This document shows positions 1-9,200 of a DNA stretch of 18,893 bases, one piece after another. The position numbers and the translations under genes are program-made. How positions within the stretch are numbered: the stretch's first letter is position 1; each line of letters starts with the position of its first letter. The notes under the pieces are model-generated. The model had not been told where the DNA came from and did no database searches. It saw only the letters and a program-made list of their open reading frames with translations. Source of the stretch: Funneliformis mosseae (taxonomy: Eukaryota; Glomeromycota; Glomeromycetes; Glomerales; Glomeraceae); assembly GCA_910592005.1 (NCBI GenBank), contig CAJVPP010001614.1, forward strand, positions 1 to 18,893, written 5' to 3'.

Positions 1-194
1 TATCTTAATAACAAGTCGGATCGACATTTAGAAACTTGCAAAAGATGAAATAGTTCGAAGGAAAGGTCATATTATCAACGCATACCTGTTTTTCCAACAA
101 AGTGTATAACTGGCGCATTGATATCCAATGGTTTCAATTTTTCTTCTTCCAACGGTTCCTTATGAAGAATAAGGTTAATGAAAGAACGAGACAT
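1..194 (-). CDS. 5' exon(s) of an unrecognised gene, partial at left edge
   Basis: On the minus strand an ATG at 194-192 opens a frame starting MSRSFINLILHKEP, followed by LEEEKLKPLDINAPVIHF and VGKT. After 36 codons plus one base it meets a GTATGC donor at 85-80; reading through would stop after three codons, so an intron is likely. The best visible acceptor is the AG at 36-35, giving a 51-nt intron and a second exon (34-1) that adds VSKCRSDLLLR before the window ends. A later acceptor outside the window is also possible, in which case the VGKT(G) end could be the start of a P-loop. I do not recognise the family. The exon is less AT-rich than its surroundings, which supports coding. Confidence 0.45.
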
Positions 195-1226
195 TACATA
201 CTTTTAGGACAATTTATCGTGTCATCAGCCTTTTTTTTAAAAAATAGAGAGAAAAATAATAAATTAATGTAAACGAAGAAACGATTAAATGCAGGAGACA
301 AATTGATTTTATGGTTGTGGACTCGTTCACTAGCCGTGGTGTGACGATCTCATCTGCTTCAGTATTCCGAAAATGGGGCCTAACGACCATGTCTGTGTTA
401 CTCCAGAAATTGCCGCGACTGGACCATTTCGAAGAAAATAATCAATTTTTTTTTTTTTAGAATAAAAATTTATTATACCAAATAAATTATCATAATTCCG
501 CCGCCGAAACACAAAAATTTGGGGCGTAGCTTTTTACTTTCCCAACAACCGACTACTTCTTAAACGCACGTTACTTGTAAGAGTAAAGCTGACTCCACCG
601 CGAACACGTTTTTAAAATTATTATTTGCAAGAATCGATTATTTCTAACCATGCGCCTCGATTCTTACAAATTTTTTGTTTAGAATATAATACATTAAACT
701 TCATAGCCCTATGAAAAGAAAGTTCCAAAACCAATAAAACATAAGGTACGTCGGAAAATATGTATTGAGTTGTTGCACGTACGTTTTCTGAATATTTTTT
801 TTTTTTTTTTTAAAAAAAAAAATATTTGAATTCGTATAAAAAAATACAAGTTCAAAAATATATCGATCATGTTAAAGGATCGACAGCAATGAACTTGGGA
901 AATTATCAATTCCATTATAGGTGTCATTGAATATGTTTAATCAAGTTAAACCAACTATTATTTCTGATTCCTTTACTATGACATCACGTTTTTGTAAACT
1001 TATCGCTTTTTAGTCAACTAAGTGATAGAAAGGACCATATAAAATTAATACAGAAAATTCGGTTAACTTTATTTGGCAAGAAATGACACCGACGATCCAA
1101 ACTGCTTTAAAATATAGGCGCGCAAACTATAGCACTTATGGAAATTCATTACAAATGGGGAATATTTAAGCCGAGGGCTGAAGAAATAAAATTTAAGAAA
1201 CCCCCTCTGCTGTTTATTTTTCTTTG
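195..1226. other. intergenic region between the divergent left-edge gene and the LRR gene
   Basis: No convincing gene is seen here. The minus-strand frames at 330-512 and 709-927 are short, lysine/phenylalanine-rich and run through homopolymers. About 300-430 and 530-610 are clearly richer in G and C than the flanks and may be the promoter or 5' leader of the left-edge gene. A T-run/A-run hairpin lies at 791-826. Confidence 0.5.
791..826. repeat. T-run/A-run inverted repeat
   Basis: The sequence AATA, then a run of 17 T, a run of 11 A and TATT forms a perfect inverted repeat with about 15-bp arms and a small T loop. It is simple-sequence DNA and could form a hairpin; no function is visible. 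Confidence 0.6.
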
Positions 1227-1234
1227 CATATAAG
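1227..1234 (+). promoter_or_regulatory. candidate TATA element of the LRR gene
   Basis: CATATAAG lies about 90 bases upstream of the LRR gene's ATG, a reasonable distance for a fungal TATA element. In DNA this AT-rich such a match is weak evidence. Confidence 0.3.
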
Positions 1235-1322
1235 CACAATAATAAAAAATAAATATTCGCCTGAATAGCATTCCTATCGAATAATAAATTAAACTTAAAT
1301 TAGGGAAAATTTAATCGCAAAA

Positions 1323-2483
1323 ATGGTTATAAAGAACAATTTAGAAAAAACCCTAAAAGACTTGGAAACTAGAATTATGGAATTGGAGCAAAGTAACGAA
1401 GGATTACGTTCACGATTCGAAGATATTGAAGAAAAGGTCAGAGAGCGAGAAGAAGAAACCAAAGCCAAGCAAGAAACTATTATTCATTTAGAAGCCAAGG
1501 TTAGAGAACGAGAAAAAGCCAGTCAAGAAATTATTAAGAAATTAGAAGGAAGGATCAGGAATCTTGAAATCATCATTTCTTATGAAACTATTGATTGTTT
1601 AACTATTACCGATATTAATAAGGATGACATATTAAATACCTCAGGTGGATTGCAAAGATATCGAAAATTGACAAAACTCGATTGTAACAATTCTCAAATA
1701 ACTAGATTACCTACTTTACCAAACACCTTGACAGAACTCTATTGCAATAAAACAAAAATAACCAGTTTACCAACATTACCCAACTTCTTAACAACACTCA
1801 AGTGTTCTGAAACTCCAATAAATTGCCTACCTACCTTGCCCAACTCCTTAACAGAACTCCATTGCCATAGAACGAAAATCATCAGCTTACCAACATTACC
1901 CACCTTCTTAACAAAACTCAGGTGTTCTGAAACTCAAATAAATAGTCTACCAATTTTGCCGAACTCCTTAAATGAACTCCATTGCTATAGAACTCCAATA
2001 TCTAGCTTACCAACTTTGCCAAACTCCTTAAAAGTACTCAATTGTCATAATACTCAAATAACTAGATTGCCAGCCTTACCTAATTCTTTAAAAGAACTCT
2101 CTTTCTCATTTACACAAGTAAATAACTTATCAACCTTACCTGGCTCTTTAACAACACTTTATTGTAACAATTCTCAAATAACAAGTTTACCACCTTTACC
2201 TGACTCCTTAATAAAACTATATTGCTATGAAACTCCATTAATTAGTTTGCCAACTTTACCTAACTCTTTAAAAAGTCTCTACTGCAATGATACACAAATA
2301 ACTAGTTTCCCAACTTTACCTAACTCTTTAGAAAGTTTGTCATGCTATAATATTGAATTGGTTTCGTTGGATTTGTCAAATTGCAAGAAACTTAAAAAAA
2401 TTATCAAAAGAAATATAGGTTATCCTGAAAATGGTGAAGTATTTATTGGTAAATTATCTAAAAATAAGATCATTTTAACATAG
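1323..2483 (+). CDS. coiled-coil / leucine-rich-repeat protein, intronless, 386 aa
   Basis: Complete uninterrupted frame with a purine-rich start context (GCAAAAATGG) and a TAG stop followed directly by AATAAAG, a likely poly(A) signal. Residues 5-85 are charged, with E/K/R and hydrophobic residues in heptad-like spacing: a coiled coil, likely for self-association. A short bridge (86-120) leads into eleven tandem repeats of exactly 20 residues (121-340) with consensus CxxTxITSLPTLPNSLxxLx, then a degenerate repeat and a lysine-rich tail. The spacing and the double LPxLP match the short 20-residue LRR class best known from bacterial YopM/IpaH-type proteins, not the 24-residue plant/animal type. 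There is no signal peptide or membrane segment, so it should be cytosolic. LRR solenoids usually bind protein partners; the partner is unknown. The lack of introns contrasts with the 22 introns of the neighbouring kinase gene and fits either transfer from bacteria or a virus, or a retrocopy. Confidence 0.9.
   Translation: MVIKNNLEKTLKDLETRIMELEQSNEGLRSRFEDIEEKVREREEETKAKQETIIHLEAKVREREKASQEIIKKLEGRIRNLEIIISYETIDCLTITDINKDDILNTSGGLQRYRKLTKLDCNNSQITRLPTLPNTLTELYCNKTKITSLPTLPNFLTTLKCSETPINCLPTLPNSLTELHCHRTKIISLPTLPTFLTKLRCSETQINSLPILPNSLNELHCYRTPISSLPTLPNSLKVLNCHNTQITRLPALPNSLKELSFSFTQVNNLSTLPGSLTTLYCNNSQITSLPPLPDSLIKLYCYETPLISLPTLPNSLKSLYCNDTQITSFPTLPNSLESLSCYNIELVSLDLSNCKKLKKIIKRNIGYPENGEVFIGKLSKNKIILT
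1683..2342 (+). repeat. eleven tandem 60-bp units encoding the LRRs
   Basis: Eleven in-frame units of exactly 60 bp with no indels between units. Each begins with a Cys codon (except the eighth, TTC) and ends just before the next. Phrases such as LPTLPNSL recur at both protein and DNA level, pointing to expansion by unequal exchange or slippage. Copy number may differ between strains. Confidence 0.9.
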
Positions 2484-3215
2484 AATAAAGATGACAACAA
2501 TTGAGAAATAAGTGTAGTTGGTTAGGATTTAGTAAATAAACTATTTATCGAATTTATGAAGTTAACATTTTTATTTATTGGTAAAATACAGTACATTGAT
2601 TTTTTGGATTTATTGAATATTTGGGGAATGAATGGGAATTGATCATTTAAAAGACTTCTGGCGTCTCAGAATATTATATCACTTTCACTTAAGATTGAAT
2701 GAAAACAAATCAATAAAAAGAGACAATTTATGACATTTAAATAGGACTTCCATGAATTTTAATTTAATTGATGTTAACGGAACTTTTATATGGGAGGTTT
2801 GCTATTAAAATCACGTTACGGATCATATGATTTTCTATTTTCGTAACTCGATTTTAATAGCAAACCTCCCATAATATATGTTATTTCCTCAAAAAAAAAA
2901 ATAAAAAAAAAATGCATATATAAATTTTTCTACAATAAATCTTTTGATAATGCCATCATAAAAAAATTTTAAAGAAATTTTATTGAACAGGTGAAGTAAT
3001 AAGTGATTAAAGAAATCTAGACTGTAAAAATGGAATGCTTTTGAGTTTTCTCCCTAATACATAACAAAAAAATACAGTTATTCTTTACCCCTATCGTGAC
3101 TTGTAAAATATTGTTCACGTTTCAGCAGGCCGTAAATTGCTCCTAAACCTTGAAGGCGATATTTAAGATTCATAGGACTAGAATATACTAAAATCGCGTC
3201 CCGTATATTATTAAA
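2484..3215. other. tail-to-tail intergenic region between LRR and kinase genes
   Basis: Both flanking genes end here, so the region holds two 3' ends and no promoter is needed. It is AT-rich with A-runs near 2890-2915 and carries the palindromic element at 2789-2873. No coding signal was seen. Confidence 0.6.
2789..2873. repeat. 85-bp palindromic MITE-like element, copy 1
   Basis: The arms 2789-2812 and 2850-2873 are a perfect 24-bp inverted repeat (left arm starts TATGGGAGGTTTGCTATT). After two mismatches, six further bases (GTTACG / CGTAAC) also pair. The loop contains GATCATATGATTTT. A related, diverged copy of the left arm and loop lies at 11143-11193, so this is a dispersed family rather than a chance hairpin. 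The foldback form suggests a very short non-autonomous transposon or solo terminal structure. Confidence 0.75.
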
Positions 3216-6200
3216 TTAATAATCTTCCAAATCACATCCTTCATGAGATATTTCATTCATTTCTTGTGTTACGCTTATGCTATTAATTTCAACAATATAC
3301 TCCTCATTAATATTGACATCCTCAAAAGTTTTAAGAAGATCATTAATTTGTTGAATATCTGGTCTTTTATCCGGTTCAAGTTGCCAGCATTCTGTTTAGA
3401 AACAAATTTAAAGGTTATATATACCATGAAGAATGTAAATAAACAATTTTATTTAAAATTTGTTAGACTCACTTTGGTAAAGCTCGACAAATTTAGCGTT
3501 TGTATTTGGAACGGGATGCTCCCTTTCTCCATTATAAATTTTTGATATGAGAGCACACTCATTTATATCACTACCGAAAGGTAATGAACGACTTGTTAAT
3601 TCCCAGAATAATACACCCAAACTATAAATATCGGATTTTTTAGATAAAATATGTGGATGATTTTGAATTCCTTGAATATTAAAAGAGTTAGGGTCCATAT
3701 AAGGTACCGAGCCAAACATTCTATTAGTATATCCAATTGAATTTTCCAACCGACGTGAAATTCCAAAGTCTATTAACTTTGTTGTATGTTGATGTATTAA
3801 TATATTCTTGGAATGCTAAAAACGATAAAATTTTATATTATAAATGTTTCAATCATATAATAAAAAACAATAAAGCTTAATAAACTAAACTTACAAGATC
3901 TCGGTGTATAATGTTATTATGATGTAAACATAAGATTGCACTGGCCATTTCCTTTGCAAATTTTAATTGATCCTTCCATTTAAATGTATCAAAATTTTTT
4001 TTTAAATAATCTCTTAACGTTCCACTATCTGCATATTCAAGGACAAGAGAATAATTTATTTTGTTTGTAATTTCGTCTAAAAAATAAATAAAACATTATA
4101 AGTAAAAATACACTTTATCTTGAATAATTTTATCATCTTGCAGCTACCTTTGAATTTTGAGATACCACAAAACTTAATTATATTTGGATGAAAATCAACC
4201 TTTTTCATTAAATCAATCTATAATGTAAATACAACGTGAATAAATGTAAGTAATAAGTAATATTAACATTTCACCTTTAATTTAAAATTTTATCGATAAC
4301 ACACCTCATTAATAATTTCACTTATCGGTATGCAAGGATTATAAAATCTTTTAATTGCAAATTTAGATTGTGTGTTTTTCCAACTTACAGTATAAACAGC
4401 TGCAAACCCGCCAAATCCACTCTCAGAAATGTCATTAAAATCTTTAGAACAGTAATGAGTTATTGTCCCATCTTTAATTGAATTTTCAAACCATTCAAAT
4501 GGATCTTCAATTTTTCTGAAATGAATAAAGAAATTATATTATTAATTAAATTATAGATATTGATTAAATAATTTAAATATGAAAATTTCATACCCTGAAA
4601 ATGTTGAACCTTTTTCTTCATTGTAATTTTCCAACAACCTTTCCAATACCTCATAAACATCTTCAACATAATGTCTCTCCTCAGGTACATCGTTCCAACA
4701 TTTGCTATATAATTCAAAATATTCATCAGGTGTATTTTGTATTCTTTCTTCTCTAATTCCTGACAAGATTGACGTACTTATTGTATAATCCTTTTGATCT
4801 TTAAAAGGTGCCTTGCCACTTGATATATTCCATAACAAAACTCCTAAACTATATACATCAGAATATTTTGTATAGGGATCTTGTTCACTTTTACCAGCCT
4901 TCAAAATTTCGGGAGCAACGTATGGAATGTTACCAAATAATTTATCATGTATTCTAGTCATAGTGCTCAAGCTTTTTGAATTACCAAAATCCGTTATTTT
5001 TGCTTTTCCTCGATGTATTACAATGTTCCTGGCGTGCTACAATGCGATAAATTAATAAAATTCAACAAATAAAAATAAATAATAATTCTTTTAATTAGGT
5101 TACGTACGAGATCTCGATGCAAAATATTTTCTTTATGTAAATATTGCAAACCATTTGTAATATCAATAGCCAATCCAAATTTTTTCTCCCAATCAAGACT
5201 TGAAAATTTTTTCGAAAGATACATGCTTAAATCTCCATCATTAGCATATTCCATGACAATGGCATATTCATTAATCGAATCTATAAAGAAAACGAATATA
5301 TTAACGCAATTACAAGGTAGTTATTCAAATCAAATATATAACTTACATTCACTTATTCCTAAAACCTGAATTATATTTTCACAACCACGCATTTTATTTT
5401 GTATTTGTAATTCATGTTTAAATGCTTCCCATGTTTTAAATTGTATGTCAGGTGAAATCAATAATTTTTTATAAGCTACAAAATTATTTAAATTTGACCA
5501 ATATGCTTTAAATACTGATCCAAAATTTCCTACACCAATCTGCTTATGAGAACTTAATTCGGACCATTCTACCGATTTAATAACCTTTTGCTTAATAGTA
5601 TCTTCAATCCATTTTCTTGCTTTTTCCTCTGTTTCATCGATAGATTCAGTTATATCTTCCACGTTAAGATTTTTACTGAAATCGCTCTCGGAAGTTATTT
5701 TATCTTCAAGTAAATTTTTCATGGTTATTTCTACAGCAATAATATTGCAACGATCTTCTGACTTTAATTGCCACATTTTATCAATTAAAAGTTTCCAGCT
5801 TTTATACTCTAATGGAATTGAAGGCAATATTTCTTTATGGTGATTTAAATAAATATGAATATAAAGCTCATTAATTGGAACATCTTTAAATGGTAAATTA
5901 TTATCTCTACTCCAAGCGATCTCCCAAAACAATAATCCTAGGCTATATATATCAGATGGCGGAAGAAGTGATTCAAAGCTCGTTTTACTTCGTAGTCTAT
6001 TTGGATCATACCAGCGTTTCCATACTTGTTCATTAGAAGGAATTGTTATTTTTGGATTCACTGAAATCTTACTGTAAAGTGAATATTTACTCCAAAGAAA
6101 ATTAGATATTTTCGGTACTAGACTTTTTGTCATTTCTTCGTATTGTAGTAAAATATTTTCACTTCGAAGATCCAAATGTAAGATCTTTTTCTGTAAAAAT

Positions 6201-9200
6201 GGAAATTGGTTATCAGAGATATAGTTTTAAGTTTGAGAGAATTTATAAAATAAAAATCTTACCTCATGCAAGTATTTTACGCCCTGCGAAATTTCCCAAG
6301 CTAGTCTAATCCTTATCTTCCAATCTCTTAAAAGATATTCTGATGAATAACAATCCCGTTGGAAATATGCGAAAAGGTTACCGAAGTTCGCGTATTCATG
6401 AAATAGAATGGGTTTACAATTCTGAATCGAATATCCACAAAATTTAATGATATAATCGCTATCATTCAATTTATGTTCGTTGTAAAGATAAATTTCTTTC
6501 TCGACACACAAAAAATTGTCGACGTGATCGATAAATTTGAAAGACTTTACTGTAATAAGTTTTAAACCATCTAAAATTTGTTTTGTTGAATTAAACAATT
6601 TATCGCTGTATGCTATATCTATTAGGGATTCTAAGTTTTCAATGCATATTCGATCAACAGTATGGTACCATTGTGATAAATCTTTCACACTGATTATATT
6701 TGAATCATTATCAATATTTACGCAAAGTTTTGGATCGTTTTTAAAATTATCTAATTCAGCTGTAATCTGAAAATATCTCTGCCTATCATATTGCGACCCT
6801 TCAAGAGCAACTATTAATTTATCCAAATGTTCGTTGAATGATTTCCCAGCTTTTATGATGCTAATATTAATTGAAGGTAAAGAATAAGTAAAAGGTACAT
6901 TAAATATCGTGATTCAAAAATATTAATTAAGATACTAACATGTTATTGTCGAATATGCCATCAATAAATAATGACATTCGTTCTCTAACTGAATTAGAAC
7001 TTTTAGCTAGAAGAAAAAAATACAATTAGAAATCTTTCATACGAATGTTTCGAAGAAGTAATGAAATGACCTACCAATACAATAACGTACAATTGACCTC
7101 AGACAGTAAATATATAAATGTACTTGTTTTTTTACGATGTTTATAAATTGAAGTTTCTGGTCATTATCAAACCAACATGAACATAAATCTTTAAACTTGC
7201 TCATATACACAGATAACTTTTGCGCAGTATTATCGTTTCTAAAGTGCTTACTTCCGGACATCATTGTATTCTCTATTAATTCGCAAAGTATTTTATGTAA
7301 ATTTTCCAATTCAGTAAATGGATCTAGATTTGTTATATTTATTTTTGATCGAAAATTTGACTCAGAATTTGGAATTGAAAAATTATTTAAAGATGAAAAA
7401 GAATTCGATGACCCAGGATTTGGAATTGGAATATTACTAAATGATCCTGAGTTTGATGACCTAAGAGAAGTTGATGAGATTGATGAAGGATTTGGTGAAA
7501 AGCGAAATGAATTGGAAGAGTTTGAATGCATGTTTGGAAACATAGAAGATGAAGGAGGAGAAGGGATTGCATAAGAAGGTTCTAGTTCAACAGTTTTAGC
7601 GTAATATTCATTTCTATGTGCTTCACATAACCATAAAATCTCTTGAGTTTGATCATCAAAACATTGCGTCAATCCACCATAATTATCTGCGCTACTTTTT
7701 GTATCAAGAAACCCTAATTCAACATTTCAAAGTATTTTAATAATGGAATAGTAATAACGTAAAGCACAAATTATTAATAATTTTACATACTTTTGAGCTC
7801 TCGAAGGCCTATAGCATTTATTGTTAGATAAGGATTACTCTTATCATCGTTCAAAGGAATAAAATCAGGATTTTCATCGGTAACAGTTCTTACACCAATA
7901 TCAATAGTATCGATGATTTCTTGAAAATATTGTGTAATGTCAGTATTACTTGTGTTAAAAATTGATGATAGATTGCTAGCAACGCCTTTTGGAAAGAAAC
8001 TCAATGTTTGTAAACTAGTCAAATATTATGAAATTTGATTATTAATATTTACAATAAATATACAAATTCGTTCGTTCATATGGTAGTTACCATAAATTTA
8101 TCCAAGGTCCATATTTTTTAATAAATTGAGGAGTTTCAAGAATTTTATAACCTTCCTGATCTGGAACGTGCCATTGCTCCTTGTGTTCGCAAACAAATAA
8201 AAGACGAAATGGCTTTGAAACCAACCACGACCTGGAATAAATAAATTAAGATTAAAAAATAACTTATTTTAAAGAATCATTCAAGGGAAAATATATATGT
8301 TGCATACGTTGGTCTTTTCCAATCCTTATGATCAGGAACCATAACAAATACTCTAGGGACATTCTCATTTTTCAATTGTACCAACTTTTTTTTTTCAAAA
8401 AAGTTCATAATAAGCGATAAACATCAATTTTTTTTTTATGAAGTTAAAAAATTACTTACACGATGTGGGATTTTCTTTGTGAATTCATATATATCTTCAA
8501 CGGTCTTTGTACGATTATCAATTTTATCATTCAATATTTTAAGACTTTGTTTCATTTCGTTATGATATCTTTCAAGGAAAGCTTGAACTGATTCCTAAAA
8601 GAAAATAATTATTGTTACTAAACCTGAAATTTTAACTGGTATTAAATTAACTGCAGAATCTATCTGTGTTAACTTTACTTGAGAATTGGTCTCATCATCA
8701 ATCTGATGTTCCCTATATGTATTATCCGTTTGTTCTAAGATAATTCAAAAATTTTAATATAACTTATTTAAAGACAAACATGAAATTAGAATTTACTTTT
8801 TTTTTTTTATATATTTACCTGACATATTAATGTAATATGGTGTATGCTTTAGTGGGGGGGGGGGGGGAATAAATATCAAATTTTTTTATTAATTCTCTTT
8901 TTTTGAAAAAATAAAATAAAATAAAATAAAAATAGTTGATTACCATAAATTCTTTTAGCGTCATTCGACGTGAACTATATTTATCAAGCAATTCGTTAAG
9001 AACATCGCAAGCAACAGATGCTTGAATATTGATTAGTGTCAATGGTTTTTCTGAAATTATCTCTTCTTTTTTTTCCTCATTATCTCCATCCCAATAATGA
9101 TGCCCTATTTAATTAAAAATACGAAAAGGAATTACGCTACGCATTCGATATTTTGTGGACCAAAAAAAATGAAACTAAAAATACCCGTTTCAATAAAGTA

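Noticed and set aside
330..512. Minus-strand frame of 60 codons
   Set aside because: It runs through a homopolymer, shows no family motif and has no splice context; the GC-rich part is more likely the leader of the left-edge gene.
709..927. Minus-strand frame of 72 codons
   Set aside because: It is mostly F/I/K codons from the T/A-run hairpin.
4460..4726. Minus-strand frame of 88 codons overlapping kinase 3
   Set aside because: It is an alternative frame of exon 18 and its following intron, with no kinase motifs.
6977..7074. Boundary between two separate kinase genes
   Set aside because: A stop at 7037 and an ATG at 6977 make this possible, but the 68-nt GT-AG intron with a T-rich TTCTAG acceptor joins the frames in phase, so the one-gene model is preferred. 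It is kept as the main alternative.
7197..7574. Plus-strand frame of 125 codons
   Set aside because: It is the antisense of the Ser/Asn/Pro-rich exon 13; its E/G/F/D-rich makeup is just the complement of those codons.
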